Position numbers and translations under genes: made by a program | The notes under the pieces: generated by a model | What the model saw: only the letters and a program-made list of their open reading frames with translations | Database searches by the model: none | What the model was told of the DNA's origin: nothing | Shown: positions 1 through 8,915 of the stretch, piece by piece | Layout of the letters: the number at the start of each line of letters is the position of its first letter | How positions within the stretch are numbered: position 1 is the first letter of the stretch | From: Arthrobacter sp. Soil782 | Lineage (GTDB): Bacteria > Actinomycetota > Actinomycetes > Actinomycetales > Micrococcaceae | Length of the DNA stretch: 64,000 nucleotides | Direction: 5' to 3' | Assembly (NCBI RefSeq): GCF_001428435.1 | Contig: NZ_LMSO01000009.1 | Coordinates: forward strand, 268,086 to 332,085

Positions 1-2
1 CG

Positions 3-1214
3 GCCTGGGGCGGCGGCGCTGCGTATGGCGAATCCTGGCCGGTCACGCAGGGGCACGGCTACTGGTTTGACGCGACAAAACCACCGGGCCAGGGAAACAA
101 CACGATTACCTTCGGCGCAACCAGCGACGCGGTACTCACGCATCGGATGGTCTGGGAGCCCCGGAAGATCACGTTCGAGACCTTCGCAGGAGAAGGCTAT
201 TCCGGGAAGCTGCTCAAACGCACCGTGCTCGAAGGATCAACGGTTCCGGTTCCCGCCAAGGAGGCAATCCACTTCAATCTGTGGGTGACCGGCGGCGGAG
301 GAGGTAAACCGTCCGTCGTGAAACCCGAGAAGGTTGTGATCCGCGACTTCTCCTTCACACCGGCACCTCCGGTAGCACCTCCTGTTGCAGCGCCAGTAGA
401 GCCAGTAGCACCAGCCCCAGTGGAGCCGACGCCAGTGGCACCGCCGGTAGCACCAGCGAACAGCACTACCGGCTTCAACGGTGACGGCACGGCGGACGTC
501 GTAGCCCGGGACAGCTCGGGGGCACTGTGGCTGTATGCCGGTGATGGTACAGGCGGTTGGCTCGGGCGCACCCAGCTTGGCCACGGCTGGCAGGGTTTCA
601 ACAGCATTCTCACTCCGGGTGATTTCGACGGCGACGAAAATCCCGACGTGCTTGCCCGTGACGGGGCTGGAGCGTTGTGGCTCTATGCGGGGGACGATTC
701 GGGTGGCGTGCGCTCCGGAGTCAAAATCGGCTGGGGCTGGAGTGAATTTACGAGCCTCCTCGCGCCGGGAGACTTCAACGGTGATGGAAACGTCGATGTC
801 ATGGCACGCGACAAGTACGGCGCCCTGTTCCTCTACCCGGGCAACGGAACCGGTGGATGGAAGTCGCCGGTGAAGATCGGATCAGGCTGGCAGGGCTTCA
901 GTACCATCCTCGGCCCCGGTGACTTCAACGGTGACGGAAACGTCGATGTCATGGCACGCGACAAATACGGCGCCCTGTACCTGTACCCGGGCAACGGAAC
1001 CGGTGGATGGCAGCCCCGTGCGAAAGTCGGCTCTGGATGGCAGGGCTTCACCGCCATCCTCGGCCCCGGTGACTTCAACGGTGACGGAAACGTCGATGTC
1101 ATGGCACGGGACAAATACGGCGCGCTGCATCTGTACCCGGGCAACGGAACCGGTGGATGGCAGCCCCGTGCGAAAGTCGGCTCCGGATGGAACGTTATGA
1201 CCAGCATCTCCTGA
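3..1214 (+). CDS. FG-GAP/VCBS repeat surface protein, 5' end outside window
   Basis: The frame is open from base 3 with no stop upstream, so only the C-terminal 403 residues are present. The first 90 or so residues are a compact domain I do not recognise. A Pro/Ala/Val/Glu linker follows (about 360-465 bp), then five 50-residue repeats, each with an FNGDGxxDVxARD calcium-binding-like loop and a GALxLYxGxGTGGW segment. These are FG-GAP/VCBS-type beta-propeller blades of the kind seen in secreted actinobacterial hydrolases and adhesins. The repeats end at the stop with no anchor, so the protein is probably secreted. The N-terminal activity cannot be read here. Confidence 0.85.
   Translation, partial: AWGGGAAYGESWPVTQGHGYWFDATKPPGQGNNTITFGATSDAVLTHRMVWEPRKITFETFAGEGYSGKLLKRTVLEGSTVPVPAKEAIHFNLWVTGGGGGKPSVVKPEKVVIRDFSFTPAPPVAPPVAAPVEPVAPAPVEPTPVAPPVAPANSTTGFNGDGTADVVARDSSGALWLYAGDGTGGWLGRTQLGHGWQGFNSILTPGDFDGDENPDVLARDGAGALWLYAGDDSGGVRSGVKIGWGWSEFTSLLAPGDFNGDGNVDVMARDKYGALFLYPGNGTGGWKSPVKIGSGWQGFSTILGPGDFNGDGNVDVMARDKYGALYLYPGNGTGGWQPRAKVGSGWQGFTAILGPGDFNGDGNVDVMARDKYGALHLYPGNGTGGWQPRAKVGSGWNVMTSIS
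471..1200. repeat. Five tandem 150-bp coding repeats
   Basis: Units begin at 471, 621, 771, 921 and 1071, exactly 150 bp apart. The last three are nearly identical in DNA; the first two are diverged. They encode the propeller-like blades of the surface protein. Confidence 0.9.
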
Positions 1215-1300
1215 GGCCAAGTAAGTAAGCCCACGTAGGCTCCACGTAATAACCCGGGCGTGCGGGGAAAAGTAACGTAATTCTCGCGTGCCTTTTGCGT

Positions 1301-1364
1301 AGCAATTACTTGTGCCCTCCTCTCAAGAAACAAATAACCTTCTGAGCAATTACTAATTGCTCAG
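1301..1364. promoter_or_regulatory. Candidate operator: direct repeat plus 10-bp palindrome abutting the RBS
   Basis: AGCAATTACT occurs at 1301-1310 and again at 1345-1354, 44 bp apart (about four helical turns). The second copy lies inside a perfect inverted repeat, CTGAGCAATT (1342-1351), ACT, AATTGCTCAG (1355-1364). Its last base starts the GGGGG Shine-Dalgarno run for the glycosyltransferase at 1374. It could be a regulator site or an RNA hairpin that limits access to the ribosome site. Function is inferred from position only. Confidence 0.5.
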
Positions 1365-1373
1365 GGGGAATGA

Positions 1374-2510
1374 ATGCCTACTGCTCTGGCTCGGGAGCAT
1401 GCCGTCACTGTGCCACGCGCGAAGAAAACTCGGGTGATTGCGCTTATCCCGGCGCATAATGAGGAAGAACTCATTATCCAGGCGGTACAAGGTCTTCTGC
1501 AGCAGACCTACCGCCCAAACGAAATCATCGTCGTTGCAGATAATTGCACGGACCGCACCGTTGAACTTCTGCGGGACGCACAGCTACCCTCTGTCTCTGT
1601 CTTCGAGACCACCGGGAACTCAGCGAAGAAGGCCGGCGCCCTCAACCAGGCCCTGGCAGAACTGCTGCCGGAACTTTCCGATGATGACACGGTGCTGGTG
1701 CAGGACGCCGATTCCATCCTTGACGCCGGTTTCATCTCCAGTGCCCAGCGGCACATCAAAGCCGACCCCACTTTGGGCGCAGTCGGCGGCACGTTCCGCG
1801 CCGTCCGGGCCGAACCTGGGGCTCCACGCTCAGAACGCTTTCTCATCCACCTACAGGACAACGAATACGCACGGTACGCCCGGGACGTCCGCCGCCTGAA
1901 AGGCAAATGCCTGGTGGTGACTGGAACTGCAGCGATGTTCCGAACGAGCACTCTCCGGCGGATTTCCCAGGCACGCCTGAGGGGCGAGCTGCCCGCAGGA
2001 GACGGATCGGGTGGAATCTACGACACCACAGTCCTCACCGAGGACAACGAGCTGAGTTTTGCTGTCATGACGGTCGGCATGAAACTCCTGGCACCCCGCG
2101 ATTGCCTGCTCGTCACCGACGCCATGAAAACGTGTCGCGAGCTCTGGCTGCAGCGGCTGCGGTGGAAGCGCGGAGCTGTTGAAAACTGTTTCCAGTACGG
2201 CTTTACCCGTGTCACCGCCGGCTATTGGGGGCGCCAGCTCTTGAGCCTGGCAGGCATTTTGGTGACGCTTGCCTACCTCGGGTCCCTGATCTGGAGTCTC
2301 ATCGCCATTGGCAGCATCAGTATTCATCCGTTCTGGCTCGCCATTACCGGAATATTCGTTCTTGAGCGGTTTGTCACGCTCAAGGACAAGGGCTGGAGCC
2401 ACCGCATTCTTGCGACCACGCTGTACGAACTGCCCTATGACTTTTTCCTCCAAATAGTTCATGCCCGCGCATATTTCGATGTGATGCGGCGATCCGAAAG
2501 AAAGTGGTAA
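1374..2510 (+). CDS. Membrane glycosyltransferase family 2 (processive polysaccharide synthase-like)
   Basis: 378 residues. The N-terminal GT-A domain shows ALIPAHNEEELI (about residues 23-34), the nucleotide-sugar motif VVADNCTD, and QDADS as the metal-binding D-x-D region. TEDNE and QRLRWKRG correspond to the acceptor D/E and the Q-x-x-RW motif of processive GT2 enzymes such as cellulose, hyaluronan and poly-GlcNAc synthases. Two C-terminal hydrophobic segments (about 290-335) anchor it in the membrane. The ATG at 1374 follows GGGGGAATGA, a good ribosome site. A small membrane-protein gene begins right after the stop. The polymer made is not deducible. Confidence 0.9.
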   Translation: MPTALAREHAVTVPRAKKTRVIALIPAHNEEELIIQAVQGLLQQTYRPNEIIVVADNCTDRTVELLRDAQLPSVSVFETTGNSAKKAGALNQALAELLPELSDDDTVLVQDADSILDAGFISSAQRHIKADPTLGAVGGTFRAVRAEPGAPRSERFLIHLQDNEYARYARDVRRLKGKCLVVTGTAAMFRTSTLRRISQARLRGELPAGDGSGGIYDTTVLTEDNELSFAVMTVGMKLLAPRDCLLVTDAMKTCRELWLQRLRWKRGAVENCFQYGFTRVTAGYWGRQLLSLAGILVTLAYLGSLIWSLIAIGSISIHPFWLAITGIFVLERFVTLKDKGWSHRILATTLYELPYDFFLQIVHARAYFDVMRRSERKW

Positions 2511-2512
2511 TT

Positions 2513-2701
2513 ATGTACAACAATCCAAGCTCACCCATGGCAGCCGGACTGGGATCCGGGGCCTTGGCCTACACAGGCGCCGGAGACATCTTCTGGGTCG
2601 GCCTGGCCGGGTTTGCACTTCTGGCTACCGGCATGGCCATCGCCCGGATGGTACCCCGCTCCGAGGCGGTCGCCGAGGTTCCGGACAGCAGCGGCAACTA
2701 G
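2513..2701 (+). CDS. Small membrane protein with LAYTG sorting-like motif
   Basis: 62 residues from ATG 2513; a GTG at 2504 would overlap the upstream gene. AAAGAAAG precedes it as the ribosome site. LAYTG lies at residues 18-22, followed by one hydrophobic segment (about 26-46) and an Arg-containing tail (ARMVPR). That order resembles a C-terminal sortase signal of the LAxTG type, yet there is no signal peptide and almost no protein before it. It sits directly behind the glycosyltransferase and is probably co-transcribed. It may simply be a one-pass membrane partner of that enzyme. Confidence 0.6.
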   Translation: MYNNPSSPMAAGLGSGALAYTGAGDIFWVGLAGFALLATGMAIARMVPRSEAVAEVPDSSGN

Positions 2702-2813
2702 CGACGACGGCAGGGCGGGCGTTGAAACGCCCGTCCTGCCGTCGCCGGCCTGCGCAACAAGACGCTCGTCGAACACTCAACTGAGCAGCCAAGATGACCT
2801 GAGGAGGTGCTGG

Positions 2814-3194
2814 GTGGCCGCACACGATCTTCCACCGCTTCTGGACCTGACTCAGTTGTGGGCTATGGAGTCAGATTTCCCCAGTCCTGAACCTGTCCAT
2901 CGGTTCGTCGAGGACTTCATCCTCATCTGGAACGACCGCCTCATGCGGCTGCGGAGCGCCCTGGCAGACGGAGATCACCCTACCGCCGTCAACGTGCTGT
3001 TGGGGATCAAGGTTTCATCCGTAATGATCGGCGCCAAACAACTCAGATACGTCGCTGGAAACATTGAGGCAGAACTGCGCGGGGGTACCGCTGAGGTAAC
3101 GGAAAGCTTGCTGGACGCCCTGGCTGAATGCGGCACCCAGACAATCCACCAGCTCAGCCGAGAATATCTCCACCGGACATCCCTGTACGGTTAG
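2814..3194 (+). CDS. HPt-like protein lacking the phosphorylatable histidine
   Basis: 126 residues. I chose GTG 2814 because GAGGAGG at 2801-2807 sits six bases upstream; the longer open frame before it has no ribosome site. The helical stretch at about 31-90 resembles histidine phosphotransfer domains. LLGIKVSSVMIGAKQL aligns with the HPt motif xHxLKGxSxxxGAxxL, keeping Lys66, Ser68/69 and Gly73-Ala74, but Leu63 stands where the phospho-accepting His belongs. It may therefore be a binding-only HPt homologue. The gene converges on the LAL regulator downstream and the two stop codons overlap. Confidence 0.65.
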   Translation: MAAHDLPPLLDLTQLWAMESDFPSPEPVHRFVEDFILIWNDRLMRLRSALADGDHPTAVNVLLGIKVSSVMIGAKQLRYVAGNIEAELRGGTAEVTESLLDALAECGTQTIHQLSREYLHRTSLYG

Positions 3195-5869
3195 GACGCT
3201 TCCCCCTCAAGAGCCGCAATCAAGTCGGCCCTGTTGCTCACTCCGAGCTTGACGTAGATCTGGTACAGGTAGCCCTCCACGGTCCGGACAGAAACGTGCA
3301 TCTGCTGGGCAATCTGCCGATTGATCAAACCTGACTTCACCAGCTGTGCCGCTTCCCGTTCGCGCGGAGTTAGCAAGTTCAACTGCTCGTCGGCGTCTGC
3401 ATCATTCAACTGCAACCCGCTATTGACGATGACGCGCTGCACCTGTCGGGTGACGTTCCGGTCGCCCGATGCTACGGCCATGGACCGGGCGGACTCCCTG
3501 ACCTTTGCCGCAAACAGATGATTACCCAGGTCCTCTGCCATGTGGACGGCCTCGAGCAACAGTTCCGGTTTCTTCATGGTGAGTCCTTCACCAAAGAAGG
3601 AACAAAAATCGGAGAACGGTCCCTGGGTGCGGCTGGCTGTTTCAAGGAGCGCACGGGCGGTCGATTTGGTTCCCAGCCGCAGCGCCGCGGCACGGGCAAT
3701 CAACTCCAGCCCGAAGTTCCCTGCCGAGAACTCCTCGCCGGCCTGTTCCTCCAACATCGAAACCGCTTGATCGGATGATCCCAGTAAGGCCAGCGTCATC
3801 GCCCGGAAGTAGCGGAGCGTAAAGAGCGGCAGCCCTGCCGGTGTCACTCGCTCGCTGTCTTCCAGCGGCAACATCAGCGGCCGCACCTTGCCGAAATCAC
3901 CCTGTAGCGCGTGACAGAAAGCCGTTGCCGCCGAGCATACGCACCGCAGCCCACCGGGATCCCAGACCTGCAACTGGGCGAGCGCGGGCACCAGCGCTGC
4001 GAGCGCTTCCCCGGGGCGTCCAAGCCGAGCGAGCGAAATCCCATCCATGAATTCACCCGCTGTGCCGTCTCCGGACGTCAGGTGAAGCTCGGGCGTGATG
4101 CCGGTCCAGCCGGCGTCGGCCTTCTGACCGGTGATGAGGCAGATCAGCTGGACACGAAACATCAATCGTGCACGGATCCGGTGGGCTAACCGGAGGTGCT
4201 GCAATCCGGCTGTGACTTCAGCGGCAAGGGCCAGGGCCTCCTGCTGCCTGTCTCTGATTGCATCGGCCAGGGCGAGCAGGCAGGTGAGCTGGATCCCGAT
4301 TTCAGAAACGGGAGCGCCGGGCTCCCCTTGCTTTCCGTCGAGCATTGGCCTGATCAGTTCGTAGCGACCCTCTGATGCGGCCCGTTCGGCTTGCGCCAGG
4401 AGAATTTCATCGTTCCCGGAGACATCGACGAAAGCGGGGGACGGTGCCCTTCCCGGAGCACAGCCGTGCCCGGCCAGGATGGAGCGCGCCACCTCGATTT
4501 GGACTCGCACTGAGCGATGCTCGGGTTTCCGGAGGCGCCTCTCATCCTCTGCTGAGAGGCAGTCGCGCGCCGCGACCACGAACATTTCCATTGCTTCGAC
4601 AGCTGATCCCTCATCATCAGCAGCCAGATGAGCCCGCGCCGTTTCCAGGCGCAGCGCCGGGTGGGTACTTCCATGCTCGCCCAGGCCCGCGGCAACCATA
4701 AGGGCTGACGTCGGATCATCATGGTCATTGGCATACGCCAGAGCACGCAGTCCAGACTCCTCGTCCAGCGACAAACCGCACTCCATCATCCACTCTGCGT
4801 AGCGCACCGGATGAATCGCCGGCACTGTGCTCTTGGCCTGAAGTTGCCTGACCCGCGTCAGTAGCTGAAGGCGCCTGAAGGAGCCCACACGTTCCCGGAT
4901 GACAACAGCCACGAGATGATCGGTGACCACAAGCTGGGAAGTGTCGCGGGCAAGATGGATGGCTCCAATATCCTGCAGATGGTCCAGATCCTGTACGGAC
5001 CCCAAAGCTGAGACCATCCCCATCGAAAGGTGCCCGGCCAGGGCGAGCGTTTCGAGTAGCTCGGCCTGCTGGGCGGTCAGCGGACCCAGGTGTGCCATCA
5101 CCGCGTCGGCGGTGGGGTGCGAAACTTGCATGTGGGCTCGGCCAAGGACCCAGACATCCCCCTGGCGCAGGATCTTTCCGCAGCTGACAAAGTCATGGAC
5201 CAGCAGCTTCATCAGCCGGGCGTTCCCGGCTGCGTATCCCCATAAGGCATGAACAGCACTTCTCGACAGGGGTCCTTTGAGCGTCTGGGCCAGCAACTCA
5301 TGGGCCTCTGACTGCGACAATTCGTTGAGATCAATGCGGAGCAGTGCGCCCTCCAACCACAAGGTCATGAGGCTTGACGGGCAGTCCGTGAGATCCCTGC
5401 AGGCAATGAGCAGCTTCACTGAGAGATTCAACGCGAGTTGGGCAATAACGTCGGCAGACACCGCATCCAAGCTGTCCGCATTGTCCACGGCGATGACTAC
5501 CGTGCCCTGATTCGGCACGTTCCCGAGATGGTGCGCCAACGCCTCGACGAGCATCTGCGGCTCTTGCTCGGCGCTCAGGCCGAACTCCTTGAGCAGGAAG
5601 GCTAGTGCGTTCAGCGGCTTGCCGGAAGACAGCGCGGTCCCGCGCAGGTAGATGACCCGGCCAATCGATTCCGTCCCGTCAAGCACCTCGTGCAGGAGAT
5701 TCGACTTCCCGACGCCCGGCTTTCCGACAATCACCGAGCCGAAGAGGTATGCAGAGGTCAGTGACCGCGATACCTCGGAGACGGCCTGCTGCCGGTCCGC
5801 TACAGGAGGCGCAGCGCTGGCCACCCATGGTGAAATCATGCCTACGCACCCCCATTCCAGACGGTTCAC
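3191..5869 (-). CDS. LAL-type LuxR transcriptional regulator with AAA/NTPase domain (copy 3)
   Basis: 892 residues from GTG 5869, with AAGGCGG a few bases upstream; ATG 5839 is an alternative. The N-terminal NTPase has Walker A GKPGVGKS (about residues 48-55) and a Walker B-like VVIAVDNAD. A long helical middle of about 500 residues resembles the TPR-like sensor region of MalT/LAL proteins. The C-terminus is a LuxR/GerE helix-turn-helix (LTPREREAAQLV, then VSVRTVEGYL). Family members bind a nucleotide and an inducer and activate transcription as oligomers. It is separated from its two relatives by a terminator and so is likely its own transcription unit. Confidence 0.9.
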   Translation of the reverse strand: MNRLEWGCVGMISPWVASAAPPVADRQQAVSEVSRSLTSAYLFGSVIVGKPGVGKSNLLHEVLDGTESIGRVIYLRGTALSSGKPLNALAFLLKEFGLSAEQEPQMLVEALAHHLGNVPNQGTVVIAVDNADSLDAVSADVIAQLALNLSVKLLIACRDLTDCPSSLMTLWLEGALLRIDLNELSQSEAHELLAQTLKGPLSRSAVHALWGYAAGNARLMKLLVHDFVSCGKILRQGDVWVLGRAHMQVSHPTADAVMAHLGPLTAQQAELLETLALAGHLSMGMVSALGSVQDLDHLQDIGAIHLARDTSQLVVTDHLVAVVIRERVGSFRRLQLLTRVRQLQAKSTVPAIHPVRYAEWMMECGLSLDEESGLRALAYANDHDDPTSALMVAAGLGEHGSTHPALRLETARAHLAADDEGSAVEAMEMFVVAARDCLSAEDERRLRKPEHRSVRVQIEVARSILAGHGCAPGRAPSPAFVDVSGNDEILLAQAERAASEGRYELIRPMLDGKQGEPGAPVSEIGIQLTCLLALADAIRDRQQEALALAAEVTAGLQHLRLAHRIRARLMFRVQLICLITGQKADAGWTGITPELHLTSGDGTAGEFMDGISLARLGRPGEALAALVPALAQLQVWDPGGLRCVCSAATAFCHALQGDFGKVRPLMLPLEDSERVTPAGLPLFTLRYFRAMTLALLGSSDQAVSMLEEQAGEEFSAGNFGLELIARAAALRLGTKSTARALLETASRTQGPFSDFCSFFGEGLTMKKPELLLEAVHMAEDLGNHLFAAKVRESARSMAVASGDRNVTRQVQRVIVNSGLQLNDADADEQLNLLTPREREAAQLVKSGLINRQIAQQMHVSVRTVEGYLYQIYVKLGVSNRADLIAALEGEAS

Positions 5870-6061
5870 TGCACCGCCTTGTGGGCGGATTCGCGGACGA
5901 GCGAGCGATCAAGGATCTGCTGGCCTCATAGCAGCCTCAACCGAATAATAAGACATGTGAAGCGACGATGGGTTAATCTCCAGCTCTGACTAACAGATTC
6001 GGAACGGAGGATCAAACGTATCGGTTGACTGGAGCGCAATCCCGCACGCGCTGACCCGCGT

Positions 6062-6126
6062 AAAAGGAGCCGACGACGGCTGGGGACGAGCCTTAGTCTG
6101 GGGAAGGCTTCGACGTCGCCGGCTCC
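6062..6126 (-). terminator. Rho-independent terminator after LAL copy 2
   Basis: Arms 6066-6078 and 6114-6126 pair over 13 bp with one G/A difference, enclosing an inner GAGCCTT/AAGGCTT stem. On the minus strand the structure ends in CTCCTTTTA. It lies about 80 bp past the stop of the regulator ending at 6209. The rest of the 339-bp gap (5870-6208) shows nothing I recognise beyond what must be the promoter of copy 3. Confidence 0.7.
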
Positions 6127-6208
6127 ACTCATCACTGTAGGAAAACTACCCACTTCAAACACGAGTAGTAGGTACCCGATTTTCCCTCCCGCGTAGCGCG
6201 TAGGGTAC

Positions 6209-8908
6209 TCAGCCGATACTCGCTGGATCAGCTCCCGGCAGCTCATCACGGCTGGTGATCCCGAGCTTGGCGAAGATGCGGTAGAGATGGCCTTCAACGG
6301 TGCGCACGGATACGCCCTGGGCTTCGGCGATATCCCTGTTGGAATAGCTCTGGCCGGCCAGCCGTGCGATGTCCAGCTCGCGCTGGGTGAGCTTCGATGT
6401 GGAACGCACCGCCTCGAACTGCGGGCTCTGCAGCCCTTCGAGCTGCCCGATGATTGTATTGAGCTTCTGCTGGACCGTCCGCGACTTATGCTCTTCTCCG
6501 CGCAGTGAGAGGTACCGAACGGCCTTGCCCAGGCACTCGGCGGCCACCAGCAGATAGCCGGAGGTCTGGGCCAGCTCGGCTGCGTCGATCAGCGCGTTCG
6601 GGTCCTTCCGCATCGCCGCCTTCGCCATCGCCGTCATCACAGCGCCTTCGGGCCCCTCGAAGGACTCGGTGAGCTGGGCCAGCGGTTCAAAGCACCGCTC
6701 ATCCCCCAGCCGTCCTGCCAGTTCATAGGCGACGGCGGCCAGCACGGTCATGCCGTCAGTCACCGCCTGCTTCGCCAGCACATGCAGTTCCTCGATGCTC
6801 CGGGCAGCGCCCTGGAACAGCGCGTTCGCCGCGACCACGTGCACCTTGCCAAGGAGCTGCGCCTGCCGGGTGCCGATACTTGCGCCGGCCTCGAACTCAG
6901 TGGCGTACACCTTGGCGCGGGTGGTGTCCCCCACCATGGTGCACGCGAACGCCGCCAGTCCCAGCGCCATCGGCATGAGCTGGTTGGAGTCGGACTCGCG
7001 GAGGCCCTCCACGCCGAGGATCAGCGCGGTCCGGGCACTTCCCATGAGGCCCTTGCGCAGCGCGATGAGCCCCTCGGAGAGCTCCGTGATGCCGGTGAAG
7101 GAGGAGGGACCGCTGGCCTTGCTCCGCACCAGTGTGTCCAGGAGCTCCTCGATCTCATCCCAAAGCCCGGCGTGGGCCATCGAGACAAAGTGGCGTGTGA
7201 TCACAAATTCCGAGTGCCCCACGAACTTGTTCCCGTGCGCCGCGATGATCTGGAGGGCTTCACCGGTGGCCCGGGTGCCTTCGATCGCCTTGCCGATGGA
7301 CCCGAGAGCCTCCCCAAGCAGGCTGAGGGCGGCCAGCCGAACCTCGTCGCTGCAGTACTGGTCAGCCAGAACCTCCCGGAGAACCCTCTCGGACTCCTGG
7401 AACCTGCCCTCGTAGTTCAGCGCGAAGCTCTCCAGGATCCGGTGGCCGTTGTGCGAAACGCCCAGGCCGGCCAACACCTGCGGATCGTTCGGAGCCCCTA
7501 TCGCGGCCGCAATCCGGTCAGTGATGCTTTTCCAGCGCGCAACGTCCTCCCGGATCCGCTCAGCCGCATTGGGTCCGCGTACCCGAAGCGCCACGGACAG
7601 CAGCGAGGCCTCCTTAGCGAGGGTGAAGCTCTGGCACTGATCGAGCACCTCGTCGACAATCTCCCGGGCGTACGGCAGGTTTCCACGGGTCATCTGTGCA
7701 CGTGCAATCTCAACCAGGGCGTTGCCGCGGAGCTTGGGCTCGTGCACGGCCCGGGCGGCGCGCAACGCAAACTCGGCGTTGTGCAGCCGGTTAGCCACCA
7801 CCGCCGCCCTCAGCAGCGTCTTGTCATCAGGAGGCAGCCCACAGTCCAGCCCCCACGCCACGAAGCGCAGGAAGCCGTCAGCCGTAGTGGAATCGTGATC
7901 CAGGACCTCGAGCACTTTCCGCCGGATGGTCAGGCTGCGGCCGGCGGGCACGTCCTGACGGATCACTTCACCGTAGAGCGGGTGGCTGAGCGTGACCAGC
8001 CGGTCTCTACCCCCTTCGACGGCAATGAGACCGTCCTCCTGAAGCGCGGTAACGGCCGGCCGGTCCGTGCAGTGGACCAGCGCGTCCAGCGGCATGGGTT
8101 CGGCGAGCGCCAGCGTCTCCAGCACGGACAGCTCTTCCGGCGTCCGGCGCCGGAAGCGGACCTTGATCAGGTCCACGAGGCTCACGTCCAGCGGTGGCGC
8201 CGGACCAACCAGTCGCCACACCTTGTTGCGCACGCCCAGGTAGCCTGAGCGTTTTCCCTGGCGCAGCAGGGCCAGCAGGAACATGGGATTTCCGCCGGAG
8301 GTCTGGGCGAGAGTGGCGCTGACGCTGGACAGCACGTCGCCGCCCAGTTCACGCCGGCAGAGCTCATGTACCTCCGGGGCACCGAGCGGCCTGACCTCGT
8401 ACCGGCGCAGCAGCCCGTCCTGGTGCAGGGAACCAAATTCCGACGACGGATTGGGCGCCGTGCGTGCCAGCGCCAGCACACGTGCCCGCCGGCCTGCGAT
8501 GAGTTGGGAGAGCAGCACGCTGGTGTTGTCATCGAGTTCGTGGGAATCGTCCACGAGGAACAGCGGCATCTTCTTCTTCTGGCCGTTGCTGCTTGATTCC
8601 AGGTGCGCCATGATGCTGCGGTACACGGCTACGGAGGAGCCGACGTCGCCGATGGACAGTGAGTGGAGGTACGGTGAGAGCGCTCCGAAGGGCACCTTGC
8701 GCAGTGAGGGACTGGCAGAGATGGGAAGCACGGCTACGCTGCCGTCCAGTGCCTTCGCTACGGTCCGCGCCAGCGCTGTCTTCCCCACGCCGGCCTCGCC
8801 AACGAGAATGGCTCCCAGGTACTGGGATCCGGACAGCACAGAGGCGATTTCCTCGACAAGGTCTTCGCGGCCAATGAGATCCTGGCTGCCGTCAGTGGAT
8901 TCCCCCAT
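6209..8908 (-). CDS. LAL-type LuxR transcriptional regulator (copy 2)
   Basis: 899 residues from ATG 8908, seven bases after the stop of the upstream regulator and preceded by AGGCGG; the longer open frame would overlap that gene. Walker A is GEAGVGKT (about residues 36-43) and Walker B LFLVDDSHELD. The C-terminal helix-turn-helix reads LTQRELDIARL then VSVRTVEGHLYRIFAKLG. The close spacing to copy 1 implies an operon and probably translational coupling. It is diverged from both neighbours outside the NTPase and DNA-binding motifs, so the three arose by old duplication or separate acquisition. Confidence 0.9.
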   Translation of the reverse strand: MGESTDGSQDLIGREDLVEEIASVLSGSQYLGAILVGEAGVGKTALARTVAKALDGSVAVLPISASPSLRKVPFGALSPYLHSLSIGDVGSSVAVYRSIMAHLESSSNGQKKKMPLFLVDDSHELDDNTSVLLSQLIAGRRARVLALARTAPNPSSEFGSLHQDGLLRRYEVRPLGAPEVHELCRRELGGDVLSSVSATLAQTSGGNPMFLLALLRQGKRSGYLGVRNKVWRLVGPAPPLDVSLVDLIKVRFRRRTPEELSVLETLALAEPMPLDALVHCTDRPAVTALQEDGLIAVEGGRDRLVTLSHPLYGEVIRQDVPAGRSLTIRRKVLEVLDHDSTTADGFLRFVAWGLDCGLPPDDKTLLRAAVVANRLHNAEFALRAARAVHEPKLRGNALVEIARAQMTRGNLPYAREIVDEVLDQCQSFTLAKEASLLSVALRVRGPNAAERIREDVARWKSITDRIAAAIGAPNDPQVLAGLGVSHNGHRILESFALNYEGRFQESERVLREVLADQYCSDEVRLAALSLLGEALGSIGKAIEGTRATGEALQIIAAHGNKFVGHSEFVITRHFVSMAHAGLWDEIEELLDTLVRSKASGPSSFTGITELSEGLIALRKGLMGSARTALILGVEGLRESDSNQLMPMALGLAAFACTMVGDTTRAKVYATEFEAGASIGTRQAQLLGKVHVVAANALFQGAARSIEELHVLAKQAVTDGMTVLAAVAYELAGRLGDERCFEPLAQLTESFEGPEGAVMTAMAKAAMRKDPNALIDAAELAQTSGYLLVAAECLGKAVRYLSLRGEEHKSRTVQQKLNTIIGQLEGLQSPQFEAVRSTSKLTQRELDIARLAGQSYSNRDIAEAQGVSVRTVEGHLYRIFAKLGITSRDELPGADPASIG

Positions 8909-8915
8909 TAGCCGC

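Noticed and set aside
6782-8248. 488-codon plus-strand open frame opposite LAL copy 2
   Set aside because: It is antisense to a well-supported regulator; composition is what GC-rich third positions produce on the opposite strand, and no domain is visible.
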